Shown here piece by piece: positions 11,376 through 25,080 of a stretch of DNA of 64,000 nucleotides (within the stretch, counting starts at the first letter, position 1; each line of letters starts with the position of its first letter). The notes below the pieces were generated by a model. It was given only the letters and a program-made list of their open reading frames with translations. It had not been told where the DNA came from and ran no database searches. Source of the stretch: Botrytis cinerea B05.10 (lineage: Eukaryota > Ascomycota > Leotiomycetes > Helotiales > Sclerotiniaceae); NCBI RefSeq assembly GCF_000143535.2, contig NC_037319.1, forward strand, positions 2,170,001 through 2,234,000, in the 5' to 3' direction. Position numbers and translations under genes: made by a program.

Positions 11376-14300
11376 ATGAACGATCGGGTTGATCGCTTCA
11401 GAGCCTTGACCGGCCAGCAAGAAGTTTACGACAATCCTGATATGGAGGAACCACAAACAGAGAGCGAAGATGCCTTTGTGCTTCCGGAGGGATTCACAAT
11501 TAAAGCTCAGAATATCTACGAGGGTACCTCCGAAGAAGAAGATTCTCCGCCTCAATCAAAACCTGGAAAATCGGAGCAACGTAGCAATGCTCCTCAGCAG
11601 TACCAAAATGAGGATCATGAATTTGACGACGGGGAAAACGCCACGGCCAGAATGCGAGCGGGCATGAACCAATATCAATATGGGTCATCGGCGCCACTAC
11701 TATGTATGTAAAACCATAATGTCCATCTAGAACACACTAATTTTTTGGTGCAGATCCTGAACTGGGTCCCAATGACTTCCAAGAGTACAAGAAACTAGAG
11801 TATGGTCAACTTGCTGCGGAAGGAGAGAGTTTTTGTCCCTGGAAAACCGTATCGCAGTATGCATATAGATATATTGGCCATGCGAACAGACCAAAGGTAA
11901 GATATTGAAGCACTGTCTCCCCACCTGTATCTATCTCTATCAAATCTACTGCGGGGTCGATGGTCGATCGACCTACTTAAGTAGATCATTCACTACATAC
12001 CTAGATGGACTTCTTTTCCCCTCCACTTCCCCCATCCTCCGAACCCATCTACATATTGACAAACTTTCAGGTCACAGAGCAGTTCTTCTATGGAGGTAAA
12101 TGCTATTTGCAAACTTGGGATTTGTAAGTCCTATCTACTTCTCAGCCCTGACTTTTTTTCCCTTGGACTTGTTAGAACCCACTTAGGGGCTTCAAGGAGA
12201 TTTCCCTCTTCTTTTTCTAACACTAGACAGCTTTTTCCTACATAGATTAAGGGAAGATTCGAACCAAAGCCCGATTATCCTTGTTCCTACTAAGCAAGTT
12301 GAATATTTCCTGGCTGTCATCAACAGATCACTTGGTACGAATCTTACTATTCCTTCTGGATCAGCAGGCGCATTTGATGCAGTCTTCAGTAACGACGGTA
12401 CCCCCTATCCCAGATACCTTGGGCGAGTACTCAACAAAAACATGGCGGATGAGTTGAGAGAAAATGTTCCACCTCGATATTACAAACTTGATGGCGAACC
12501 CCCTATCACAAAGCCACTTGTAGATACATCACTTGCGGCCTTTAGAGCCAAGATTGAGGCTTTAAGTCTAACTGCAAAGAACAAAAAAGCAGCAAATAAA
12601 GAGAAACAACGAGTCGAGCGAGTTGCCAAACAAAAATCTTGGAAGGATTCTACCAAACGTGTTCAGCGTTATCTAGGGTTGCGCAAACGATCAGATAATG
12701 ATACAGCAACAGTTTCTGACTCCGCAGATAACAATACCTTCTATGATCCGGAGAAACGTACAAAGTTTATGATGGAAGATGCAGTCGTTTTTGTCTGCAT
12801 TGATGTTGAAGCTTATGAAATGAACAACAACATCATTACAGAAATTGGTATTGCTACTCTAGACGTTCTGGATATTGCTAATATGGAACCGGGTGTACTC
12901 GGCGAAAATTGGAGAAAAGCTATTCGCGCAAGACATTTTCGTATTAAGGAGAATATGCATCTCAATAACACAAAACATGTTCAGGGATGTGCTGGTAGTT
13001 TTGAATTTGGGTATGTTCTTTCTTCCGTTCAAAATACCCGTGGTCTTTAAGTTCATATAATGCTGCACTTTTCCATGAGGTCTTCGATGGGTCCAGGTTG
13101 AAGTTTGATAATGATGACCTCGTCACCGTTATCAAAATGAAATGAATCTTTCAAAGTACTCTATGCAGTTGGACGCAATTGAAATTTTACAGCCAGTCTA
13201 CCACTGCAACTTGCCGGACACCTTGCTTCTATCCCTTAGCGCTTGTATGAAAATTACTACTGACACTTCTTTTTCAACAGCACGAGCGAGATTGTCTACA
13301 GAGACGATGCACCCCGCATGGTTGGTAGCTGTTTCAAATACCCCTTCTCCGACCCTTCTCCATCTCCCGATCTTGCCGACCAGAAACGTAACATCATACT
13401 CGTTGGCCACGATGTTGACGCGGATATTCGTTTCCTTCGCCAGATCGGCTATGAGATTAATAATCTTAAACTGCATGAAGGTTGTGATACCACTCTCATG
13501 TGGCGAGCTTTGAAGCGGGAAGTTAACCCAAGAAGCTTATCTGCTATACTTGCGGAGATTGGTATTACGGCCTGGAATCTACATAATGCGGGCAATGACG
13601 CTGTGTATACTTTGCAAGCTATGTTAGGAATTGCTTGTAAGCATTTGGTGGATAGAAAGATTGAAAGAAAGGAGAAAGATAAGTTGAAGAAGGATAGAAT
13701 CTCCGAGTATGTCTACTTGTCATTTTAGCCACCTTTCCTCCCGGTCCCCATTTTTTCACCATATCACATGTCCCGAGTTTCACCAATATGCTAATTTATC
13801 TATCAGAGCCGTCAAAGAAGCAGTAGAATTAGCTTACGAGCGCGAAGAAGGTTGGTCCTCTGATGGTAGCGACGGTGGTGAACGTATTACACCCGAGCAA
13901 GCAGATGCCAAAAAAGCTGCTGATGCTGCTAAGAAAGCCGCTAGTAGAAGACCAAAGGTAACAGATGTGAATAAACTGTGGCCCAATGGTAATGAATCAA
14001 GAAATACTGCTTCTACCTCCTGGACCGGTGTTGCTCAAGGCCAAAATCAAAGTTCTCAGGGAGGATGGGGAACCCCTCCAGCTACTCCGACAAAGAATGG
14101 AAAATCTAAGGCGGATTCTGCTTCTTCTTCTGCACCTGAGCCATTACTTGTATCTGCAGAGAAATTTGGATACAAAAGTTTAGGTTCAAATTTTAAGTCG
14201 TCAGCTAGCACCGGTAGTGGTTTAAATGCTGATTGCAAGACCAATCCCGAGGGCCAAACGGCATCTCAACTCCGTACAGGTGGTGACTGGGGTCGAGAAT

Positions 14301-14602
14301 GGGCAACTCGGAACACAACAGCTGCTGCTGAACCAGCTTCAACTAACCAAACATCAACCTCCACCTCCACCCCCGCTCCTACCGATCTTACTTCCACATC
14401 TACATCTCTTGACTCCGAAATCACAGATCTCGGACAGAAAATGCAAAACGCTACTCTCGCTGAACTCCAGGAACAAGGTAGAATTCCCATGGATCTCTCG
14501 GCAAATGCATCGCTCCAACTCCAGGAACAACAGAAAGAAGATGCAAAGGGTTATGAAGAAAGTCCGTGGCCTCAACAGAGTGTACGTAGGGTTAAGTGGT
14601 AG
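11376..14602 (+). CDS. Gfd2/YDR514C-like protein with DEDDh exonuclease domain
   Basis: Six exons: 11376-11703, 11754-11896, 12071-12123, 12246-13010, 13281-13706 and 13807-14602. All introns are GT-AG and the phases agree. The 836-residue product contains a DEDDh 3'-5' exonuclease fold. Asp361 and Glu363 lie in CIDVEAYE, Asp474 in LVGHDVDADI, and His531 and Asp536 in HNAGNDA. A basic helical stretch sits at about 280-325. The C-terminal third is low-complexity, rich in Ser, Thr, Ala and Gln. The arrangement matches fungal proteins annotated as Gfd2/YDR514C-like, linked in yeast to the mRNA-export helicase Dbp5. Because the whole acidic set and the histidine are kept, nuclease activity on RNA or DNA is plausible, but the substrate is unknown. 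A QIP-like role is less likely. Confidence 0.88.
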
Positions 14603-15706
14603 ATGCGGTTTTTTCTTCACCTGGGATTTGGATGTGGGGTGTACGATCGGATCAGAGTCCAAGATAATATCTTGTCTTATGTTCTTCGGTCGATCAAATC
14701 ACTTGTGGGGAGACTTGCAAATGCGCGGAGATACCTATCTCGTTTTGCTTTGCTTTGAGCACCGGATCAGATCTACTTAATTATGAGCGAAGATACAGCG
14801 GTACAGCGAAGAACTTTGTATTGAAAATGCGTTGAGATTCTCCTTTTTCTTCTCTCTTTCTTCGATGAGCTATGCATGGTTTTTTTGCATCAAACAGTAA
14901 ATATATCGAAGAATACAGCGGCGAGGACTACATAACGTAGCAAGGATTACTTTCATAACATGTATCAATAAAACCACTTTATTTTTACTATCACATTCAA
15001 CATGACCAAAATAGATAACAAGCCAATATCTGAGTGTATCGAATTCCATGTCCCTACTTCAGCAAGGACAATAAATTTGTGTTTGTATTCTCATGTAACT
15101 TAGAAGAGGAGATTTCAGATTTTGATATCAATCCGTTGATAATGTACATTGAAACGCCGGCCAACCCATGCATGCATCTATCCATCAATTCATCATGATT
15201 CATAGAACTCATGAACAAAACAACCTCGCCACCACGCTGCCAATATGATACGTAAACGCCATTCGCTATAATGTCATTTGTGGAGATTTTTGAAGGGAGA
15301 TTCGGGAATTTATGAACTCGAAGGGTTGAGAGAAAGTGATGTACAGGGAAAGAAAGTCGAGGTTGGAGTCAATTAGATTGCTGGTAGTCGCTCGCTTTGT
15401 CGGTGCGAAAAGAGGTGTGCAGAGCAGAGGAGATAAATTGGACTTGAGCTATTGTATATCGCAAGGCTTGATGTCGTAGCAGTAATCGCAGCAGTGAAGA
15501 CGATCGATAGGGACAGGACCGAAGCATGCCAAAGCGGGGAAGAATGTGCGAGGAATCCTTGAAGACAATCCATATAGCAGGGTTGAAATCGTGTGTGCGC
15601 GAATAATTGAAGTATGCGGAAAGTCGAGAAATAGCAAATCGGCAACGCAATCCAAATCAGATGCATTTCCACCCCCGAAGAAAATTGAGTGCGGAATTCA
15701 GGGAGA
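14603..15706. other. Spacer between convergent genes
   Basis: Holds the 3' ends of the Gfd2-like gene (+) and of Pam18 (-). Short minus-strand ORFs at 15369-15672 overlap in all frames and show no domain. They probably lie in the Pam18 3' UTR. Confidence 0.55.
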
Positions 15707-16169
15707 TCAACCGTTCTTCTCCAAGAACTCCTTTGCTTCGTTCACTTTGGTCGCTAGATATGGCGAGCCGCCGCGATCCGGATGGTTCAGCATCATCAGG
15801 GTGCGGTGATTTTTTCGTATGCGCTCTTTGGTAAGTTGACGTTCGCTGCGTGCGGGGAGACGATGAGTCAGTTTGTGCGATGGATGGGTTGCGAAGAGAG
15901 GAGAGTAGAGAATAGAGTAGCTCAAACGTACCTGAGTTGTAAAATGAGCGCAGCTTCTCGGCGATTCATCTTCGGCTCGAATCCGCCTTTGTAAAAGGCT
16001 TTTCCAAGGGCCCCGACGGCTTCGCCGCGCGATTTGCGGAACGCTACGAGTCCTGCGCGGCCCTGGGATGGGGTTAGAATTGGCATTGGTGTAGCTAGGT
16101 ATGGAAGCGGATACTTACTAGGAATGCTGCTGCGGCAACCCCCGCAGTGACTGTGAGGATTGATGCCAT
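15707..16169 (-). CDS. pam18: Mitochondrial import motor J-protein Pam18/Tim14
   Basis: Three exons: 16169-16119, 16062-15932 and 15845-15707. Together they encode 106 residues. A short hydrophobic N-terminal segment (about residues 3-17) anchors the protein in the mitochondrial inner membrane. A Gly/Ala-rich linker leads to the J-domain, which starts at [10 protein letters not shown] and has the HPD triad at 82-84, followed by [18 protein letters not shown]. These are hallmarks of Pam18/Tim14, which stimulates the mtHsp70 ATPase in the presequence translocase motor. Length and domain order match fungal family members. The first intron (56 nt) directly follows the membrane segment, and the second (86 nt) splits the J-domain. 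Both joins restore the conserved sequence. No feature is missing. Confidence 0.95.
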
Positions 16170-19100
16170 TGTTTCTTAGGTTTTGGGTTTGGAGATGGTG
16201 GTGCTGTGTCTGGTGAGAGAGAAGGGTCGTCGTTCTTTGATCTCTTCCCAATGACCTATCGACTTTTGTGCCAATTGTAGCTGGAATTCTAATTCATGTG
16301 GGTTCGGGCCGACTATTGTTCCTGGAGTTGCTGATTGGAAAAATTTGGTCACTAGCGGCCGCTTCGGCTATCTACCAATGGATGACTGTTGATGGAAAAT
16401 TCGATTATGGGGAAACTAAACGGTGGTGTCATGTGATGGGTTTACTGGTGGTCATCTTCATCCTGACTTTGTCAAAGATGTAAACAATGTGCATGTTGGA
16501 TAATAAACCGTTCTTGTCTGCCCTGATTGAGATGAGATGAGATTCTCTAGAAAAATTGAGTCATTTTAGTTCGCTTATGGCCTATAAGGAATTGAATACT
16601 TCGAGTTTTACTGCAATTCTTCACTAGGCACTTGTTATATCTAAACGTAGAGGGCAGACTTTAAGTTGTTCAGATTTGGAGATTGATAGGGCATACTGCA
16701 CATGCTTAATAACTACTAAGTACTTAGTTCGTAGTAACCAAAGAAGATCCAGACATTTCAGGGATTCTCGTCTGATATCTATGAACTTATAATTCCATAT
16801 TCTGCATCACAGTTGAAAAATAAGGAGAGTCAGTGTGATATTGTCATTAGATAGTCTCCTTGTAGATACTGAGAGGGATGTTTACAACATAACATTCAGT
16901 GAGATGCGGCCTGTACAGTTCTTTTGACGGTGAATGGGTCATTGGTTGATGTGATTTGAATAGATTAGCACGTGGGCGTTTTCTATTTGACATTTCTCGC
17001 AAACGTTACGTTACGTGATCGAGCTATTAAACTATTTAAAACATTGGACGATACTCTCAGATGCACAAACTCTGGAAATCGAAACACTGTCATGTGAAAA
17101 GCAGTTCAAATCCCGAACGTCATGAATATTTCTCCCGCTTCTTAGAGTTCTCACCTCTCTGATACGTTGCTCTCGAGCCTATCTCCTGGCTCATCGGTTA
17201 ACAACATACTCCCCTATTTCAGACCTTAGATTTAGTCGAGGCATTGCGATTGACCTAACTGTTTTCTGCAATTACGATACGCTATTTGCACTCTTATCAA
17301 GAAACATTCCTAGCTCTGAACAGGAGCTCACTTCATAACACATTTAGTGATGACTATCTTAGACTTCCACTCTAAATCCAAAGCCAGTGAGTTGGAGATA
17401 CATAATCTTTTAAAGGAGCTCCCAACTTAGAAGCTCCTAAGCAGGAGCCTTCTTCTGCTGATAACTTCGAGGAGCGAGTTTTTTGCCGGCCACTATAACT
17501 ATTTGCCCAACCTCCTTCTCCTCTGAATCTGGGCCTTTGACACACCGCGAATGCTTTGATTAGTTCTCTTAGTATTTTTCTTGATTAATATCATATTGCT
17601 GTCATCCGTAACGCAGGCCTCTCGAATACGAAAATTTTAAAAGCTCTGAACTATACTCTTCGACTTTCCCAAACTTAATCCTCCCATATCGTACACTTGT
17701 GCTTTACCTCATTCAGTCAGCTCTTCGTTGGCTCCGTTGAATTGAGAATTATTTCGATTTTCGATCATTTGTTTCACCAAGTCTCAGTCCATCAATGAGT
17801 TTGGCGACTTCTTCTATTCAACATATTTATCTTGGAGTTTTTGAGAGTGTCGTTCTGGATCCTCGAATACATTCTACATATTGCAGCTCAAGGTGTGATC
17901 TGGCATAATAAAGCTCATTCCTCTCTTCATCTAAACAGATTGGATGATCGAGGATAAGCGTTGTATCATTTACTCCCTGTAGAATAGATGGTGTGATGCT
18001 AGAAAACGACAGAATGGCTACCGTCTCATCATTTTGGTACCAAACCCAATCCCTTTAAATTCATCTTTATCCTCTTCTAGCATACCTTTACATGCTTTGA
18101 AAGTGTTGATTTGCAACATAAAGGCGTTAAGCACCACCCGGCAAGAATTCGTGTGCCGCTAAACACCAATATACTATCATTCAAAACCACAATTTTTGAG
18201 GCTGGCATTCCCCTCTATGTAGGTTTTCGATTTATGCTTAAGTTCGACATATTCCACCAGCTTCCTCTATCAACATCCTCAACAAGATTATACAAGTAAG
18301 ATAATAGAAATTTTTGATAGCAATACTAATAATTGAACTATAAGAGTTAATAGTTGATAGTTGACAACCGTCGGATTGGTCCTGCATACCTCTGTTTGAA
18401 GCGGCGATTGACCCGAACACAGGCCACAGGTGCACCAGCTATCGCTAGCAACACCCTCTGTGTGAACGAAGTGAATGACTTCAATTCAATTACCACTGTA
18501 ATATAGCTACTGTAGTAAAGCCCTAAGCGAATGCTAAAGAGACTAGCTCTTTCAGTAAGTTTATATAAAGACTTACTACTTTCAATACGTAGCTAGCTCT
18601 TTAGATAGAATACAATTAGACATACAGGACCTACGCAGTTCGCGGGTGCTACGTCTTCCGTATCCTTCTCGTACCAACACCCTCTTTCGCATCTGCCCAG
18701 TGATACCTTCATCTTAGCTTCTTCTAAGAAGCCATCTCTTTCTTTGGCAGCTTCCGTTTTTCATCATTGCAACAGTAAGTACTATCTACCACTTCGGGTA
18801 AACAGCTGCCTTGCCACTATCCTTTTGAATTCGAGTATAGATACACTCCCTTGCATAGAATCCATTCATCTCAGGATTGGAATATAAACACACACGAGAT
18901 TCAATGAACAAGCGCGATAAGTCATTCGCTGAAAGAAGATCAAATCTTGCCAACAGTATCTCTTCGTGATGGGGGTAAAGAGCCTGACCAAAGATACGGT
19001 GTTTATGGAAATTGCCAGTTCTGCTTGGCTAATATTACAATGAGGATGGAATTGATAACAGATTTACTGTCTCCATGGATGTTACTTGGGAGATCGCTGA

Positions 19101-21837
19101 GCATTGAGGAATTTTCACAAGTATAAAGCAACTATCAACTAGAACATTATTTGGTCTTGATCGATACTCTCGGGGGTAGGGAATTCAATGCGCGTGCAAT
19201 GTGCCTGCATATCCATACCCATTCATTTATATTCCCGGTGCCATAAATTTCGAAGAGAAGCCTCGAGTTTACCTGTGCAAGCATATTATGCTTACCAAAT
19301 CTGTAACAGGGGAGGAAGCATCATGTAAATGAGAGGTCAGAAACCTGGCTCTTCATTATTCATCAGTACGCTATTTATGTATATACATGGTGAATTGAGC
19401 CAAAAAGATGTGCCATATCTCGAAAGAATACATCTGGTATTAGGGTTCCTTGTTATCGTATGATTTGATTCTAATCCATGATGTATCTCAGACTCAGGCA
19501 CAGGATGGAGAAGAACTAGTGTTAAAGGAACCAAGAAGCGAGAGACCCTTCATGTACCACGGAAATGCAGTATCAAATCCAGTTGCGGAGTATGTGTCCT
19601 TACAGCTGGCCTTCAATCTGCTTGGCGATCATGGTTCGTAGATCATCACAATTCCGATACGCCAAATGATACGAGTAGAAAGGAGCAGGTTCTAGACTTT
19701 GACGATCCTAACCCAACTCGGGGTTCTTTTTGCCACATCATGCTTATGTACCAAGCTGCACCCTCATGGAGTTACATAAACAAACTTCTAGACTTTTGGT
19801 TCTTTCAATATCGCAGCTGTGACTTCTCCACCTCGGTATCGGAAAATTCCAGAAGCCAGATACGTCGTGGATGTTTCCCTTAATTTCCGGCCCGATCGTT
19901 TGTAGATTGTCTCTCCTCTCGGAACGAGCATTGTGGAGTAGTTAATCAAAATCTAGACTTCTAGAACCGTTTCGATTCGAGGAAACATATTTTGAAAAGG
20001 AGAACCGTCGTTTCTGTGACAATGATATCGTGTCTCCTTTTGTTTTGTTGCGATCCAAAACATTAACAGGGGAAAAGATCCCCAGTCCCCCCACAATTTC
20101 CAAGGAAAAGAAAGTTCTAGATCCAAGTCACTTGACTTCTGGCCTATCCACTGGCTCCAGCAGGACAAAAAATTTGGTACATTGAAATATTCATGTTTTT
20201 CGATATTCAATTACAAACCAGACAATCAAGATTTTGAGTCGAGTGTCGAATAAGGACATTTGTAATCTTGACGTCTAGCATATGTTCTATAGCGTCTATG
20301 TTTTGAGTGAAAATTGATATCTATTATGGAGTATTGAGACAGAAGGGTTTTCAAAACATGGGCTTCTGCGTTCAAGATGTGGATAAGCAATGGCCTTTTT
20401 CATGCGTGGAAAGGCTTCAAAGAAGCAATTAATCTCGTACAGGAACAACACATCTAGGGATGCACGCCGGATTGAATCCTGAGCGTCTGCCGACTCAAAA
20501 ATGTGAATAGCTTGTAATTAGCGTGAAAAGGGTTTGGTATAAGGAATTTCAGCGGCTAGAACGGGAGAAATTGACGGGCGTTACTTTGACATTGGATTGA
20601 GGCTGGCATTCGAGGCATTGATGTTTTGATGTATGCAAAAATCGCATCATAAATGGTCCAGAACTTTTAGTCTCCGAGTCATTGCGGCGTCTGACTGAAA
20701 ATGACGACGCAGTAGAGCTTCTGAATTTTCTGATAACGTGTAACCATTCCCAATCAAGAATGCTTGAGACCTCGGGGGAAATACCGAGATAGTGGTTGAC
20801 ATGTGGAGCAGTTGATATGGAGCTGCGATGCGAAGAAAGTTATCGAAGGTTGAAATTAAATCTAGAAGAGACTTCAAGATCGAGGTAGCTATGAAAGAGA
20901 TCCCGAGGAAGATTTGAAAATGTATACCTAGCTACTGCATGTCAAAGCAACCAGTCAATAGCAGGGCGCCAAGAGGAATTAAGACGGAGATGGTTCTGAG
21001 GTCTACCAACGCTCAAAGGTATGACGAGCCGTTGACGAAGGAAGACGGATGAAGGAAGACGGATGAAGGAAGAAGGATGATTTGAAATTCAATGATATAG
21101 CTCCAATTAATAAAGAAGCTCAGAGAGTCTTGAAAACTTGGATATAACACATGCTTGAAGCCCAGGCCACGACAGACCACTGCCGATGTATTTGTGTGCA
21201 CACAGCCGCAGTCTATAACTCATCAATGGTCATCGAAGTAAGACTAGTCCATTGAATAGTCAACACTCTTCCCCATGTGCGAAGGGGGCGAAAGGGGAAA
21301 TAAGATTATTACCAACCGCGAGATCTCAACTGCCTTTTCGACAAAATAAAGCAATGAAGGATCTTTGCACATGTCAACATTTGGCAATCCGGAAGATGCC
21401 CAGGAAGACGATACGGAAAATAGCCGCTTTCAGCCACCATTCTAGTCAAGAGTAAATGTCGAAAGGAGCACGGTAGATCGCGTATCTTTCATGAACTTGT
21501 CGACTCCTCACGGGGCAAGCATGTCATGGTCAGAAACTGGTCGTCGTCACATCACCCCTAGTAACACGCGGCACAAGATATTGACTCATCGCTCTTGAAC
21601 ATGTGCGCAGTTACATTTACGAAGGCAGAAACCTGAGCCAAGCACGTACTCCTGGACGCGTAAATTTCCTTGCACCTATGCGGATTGGCACGGATTGAGA
21701 CAAACAAAATTTTGAGTTCCGGTTCAAACCCTCGGTGTCGGTGACTCTGTCGATTTCGAGTCCGACCGATTAAAGTTTTGACTCTCAGGTGCCATAGACC
21801 TACCAGTGCAGTTTGACATGAGAAAGTCACTTCTGAG

Positions 21838-21875
21838 TGGACAATGGACAATGGACAATGGACATTGGACATTGC
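21838..21875. repeat. Heptamer minisatellite (ACAATGG)n
   Basis: About five tandem copies of a 7-bp unit, with the last two changed to ACATTGG. Located in the gene-poor region. Confidence 0.85.
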
Positions 21876-23892
21876 GGCCATTGCGGAATCTGCGGGGTCG
21901 GAATATAGTTGGGAGGGTAGGGCAGGTGATGATCGTAACTTTAGCATCAAGTTTGACAATCTATTGGACTCGGCACCTACGGACGTACGACGCACCAAGC
22001 CTTCGACAGATCCAAAGCGAGATGGTGAGAGGAACACGTGAGTTGAGGGATTCCAGATTGGTCAAAGCATGATACGCTACACGGGCCACGGCAAATCTTG
22101 CTCGATATCTTTTCTTCTTATTTTCGAGACTAACATGAAGTTCTAGCAAAACCTTATGCTTGCGGAAGGGCTATCCGCTGGCGGTCCATTCTGCGTCTTC
22201 GCAACGTTAGACTAGCTCGAGACTTGGTGTCGATAGGCAGTACATGAATTCTCAAGGCTGATATCGTAGATCTACGGCATGTTGTAGTCCTCCGGATTAG
22301 ATCTCAATCTTTCACTCCACATACAGCAGACATGTACTGATCCCTACTGTCAATCATATGAAACCCCAGTGTTTTCGATAGCTCTAGTAGATCCGTTCAT
22401 TCGATAGAAGACAGAGTCTTCCATCTCGAGATTCTATCTCGATGCCTCCTGAGATATTCGATCGCCCTAACGGTAAGATTATAAAACAATTTCAAGGGTA
22501 TTTCTGCCATTCCACTTATAACAACGCACGGGCATCGACAAGCTCTGAAGATTCATTGATATTAGACAAGCCCTATAGCTCCTTAGGCATGAGAGTCGCG
22601 GTTGATCTTGCGGTGCGAAGCGGACATGTATTGTGGGTTTCCTGTGCAAACACGATTACTATCCCAGCCCAAGAGATTAGCAGCGATTTTCTGAGTCACT
22701 TGACGAGTCTATTTTGCTGGACATGTCTTTCGGGCATCTCCTTCAATCTGCTCTTGACAGGAGAATTTGACTTTTTACGAGAGATTTAAACAATGAAAGG
22801 TTTGAGGACCCGAGGAGGTGGAAAAGGGATCTCAAGTTTTAATCTGTCCCCTTCCTTTTGGCCATCAATTGGAAATCCTCGAGGCGTGTCAAAAGAGTAA
22901 AGGAGATATAAATGGGCATGTGTAGTTTTGATGCATCTCCCGGTATCAACCTTTCGGGGGTGATATTATGGTCTGGGTATTCTCTTGACCCCACCGGCAC
23001 CTGTATGTACGTCGTAGCATTGCTCTTATCACAGCCCAACCCAATGTGCCTCGTTCCCAAAATAATCTGGCGCAGCAAAACTCTAAAAGGGTTGCCTGGT
23101 TGATTGCGCTCGGAAGTCTAAGAGGTAAAGTACGAGGTTTTCTTCCATACTTCATAGCAGGAGCAGGTGAATCACAACCCTGTAAGTGTCTTTTGATGGA
23201 GACGCGCACAATCACCTGTGGGTTGGTTGACTTGCCCCGAGTAGAATGTTTTTCTGGCGGCAACTTTGAAAATTTGGCAAGAACCAAATGGGCATCTTGC
23301 AGCGTACAGAGTATGCGGGCGTGCTTAAGGTTACATCGCAGCATGCAATAAGGTCTGATTAAGCCTCCCATCTAACTAAGCAGGAGTAAAGGAAAGCATG
23401 GGATTTGTGACGGGTGTCGGTACATGCCATGGTGGTGTTTAGGGATCGACTGTATCTGAGCCTACGATATTAAGCCAACACCTTCCGACAAGACGGTTCA
23501 CTCAAAGGAGTAGAAGATCTGTTGATATTCAATATTCGCCAATACTCCCCCGCAACTCACGGATGGTTTTCATTCGATCGTCTAGGGACAAATCGGTTTT
23601 ACGCAGCACATCGCCACGAGAACTGCTCCTTAACCTTATAGGGTATGTACAAGCAATTATTTAGCCCCTTCATCAACAGAGCAACCGAATACGCACGTTA
23701 GGTGCTCCCGTGCTCTAACCATTCACGTAGACACCTACTCTAGCCATCCGCACCTATGCACTGTACGAAAGCGCGAACGTACGTATGAACCGAGGAACCG
23801 ACAAAGCCGAGTCTACCACAAGGGCCTAGTCTACATCGGCCAGATCCGAACAAAGTGTCTAGGATCGCCATCAAGAATCACAATAATACCTC

Positions 23893-23943
23893 AAGAGGTT
23901 ACTTTGAGAGGTTACTTTGAGAGGTTACTTTGAGAGGTCACTT
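23893..23943. repeat. 13-bp tandem repeat (GAGAGGTTACTTT)
   Basis: Three near-identical 13-bp units plus a partial, diverged fourth. Intergenic. Confidence 0.85.
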
Positions 23944-25080
23944 GAATCTTTCGTGAGATTATTTCCAGTTCATTCCCGTGCAAGAGCTGCAGCCTGCATG
24001 ACCATAAGACGAGAGACTATTCCTCTCCAGAGTTGTATCAGACCATAGCAATCTACGCAGCACGCATATATCAGCTGTTTACCCTTATCAGAATCCAAGG
24101 GCATTGCTCGTATCATCATTGGGTATCATTGGTTTCAAGACATAACAAAGTTTACGTGAACTCCACCTATCAGCTAATCAATCCACAACAAGACTTGGAA
24201 CAATTATTTTGAATTTTTATTTCTACGGAGTACCGTACGTAGTGTTTTCACTGCACCCCCCGCTATACCACATCTATCTAACATTGAAAAACTCAGAAAA
24301 CTCGGAGACTCAGAATCTTTCTTTTCTTTTCTCTTCGCTCTCAGGCACTGGAACATTTTTTCTCTTCATGTCAAACTAAACAAGCGCACCCTTCAACATC
24401 AATTGTCCATATCCCCCGTCAGTTGATCTACATCACACAGTCCCATTTTGAGGGTAGCTGGTTCCACACCCTTTAGAGTGCCTGTTGACTCGAGATCGGA
24501 AACTGATATTTCGATCGGTCTTTTTCTTGAAAGACCTTCAATCCCTGTTTGGAAAATTAAGAAAAACTTGAGACGAGTCCCCCCCCGCCTTGATTTCGAC
24601 TACTCGAGTAGGGCTCCTCATTGGTGTTGGCATTGGCATTGGCATTTTCATTTAACAGAATCATCTCGTTACCATTATCAATTTGAAGAATTAATGTAAA
24701 AGTCCGAGAAGCCTCTTCCGAAAGTCTAAATGAAACCTTTTCTTTTTTCATATTCTTAAGCAAACGAACCATATCTACTACTACCTAGCACGTAGCAACA
24801 CTGCGCCGCACTCACATCTCTTATACATATCACCACCGTTACATCTGCCCGCATTCCAAGCCAAGGGTCTGCCGCCTTTTCTATTTTGGTGAACGAGAGT
24901 ACATATCGAGTATTACTCTTCAGAAACACATTATATCTTATGTTGAGATCTACTGAGATTTATCACATACTTGATAACTCCATCATTTCGAACGATCAGC
25001 AAGATAAAGAAACAGACACAGCAGATTTAGCATCTCGTTGCTGCGAGACTTCATCCACATCATCGATACACACATACAAC

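Larger units (their letters stand above)
16170..25080. other. Gene-poor region of about 8.9 kb
   Basis: No spliced or unspliced frame here shows recognisable domains. The longest frames (for example 21558-22037 - and 22442-22789 +) have random-looking composition. Segments such as 18480-18640 are TA-rich with small near-palindromes and may be remnants of mutated repeats. Tandem repeats near 21838 and 23893 are listed separately. From about 24300 to 25080 the sequence is CT-rich and probably forms the promoter and leader of the small gene at 25081. Confidence 0.5.

Noticed and set aside
22442..22789. ORF of 115 codons with ATG
   Set aside because: No recognisable family or compositional support; single isolated frame in a gene-poor region.
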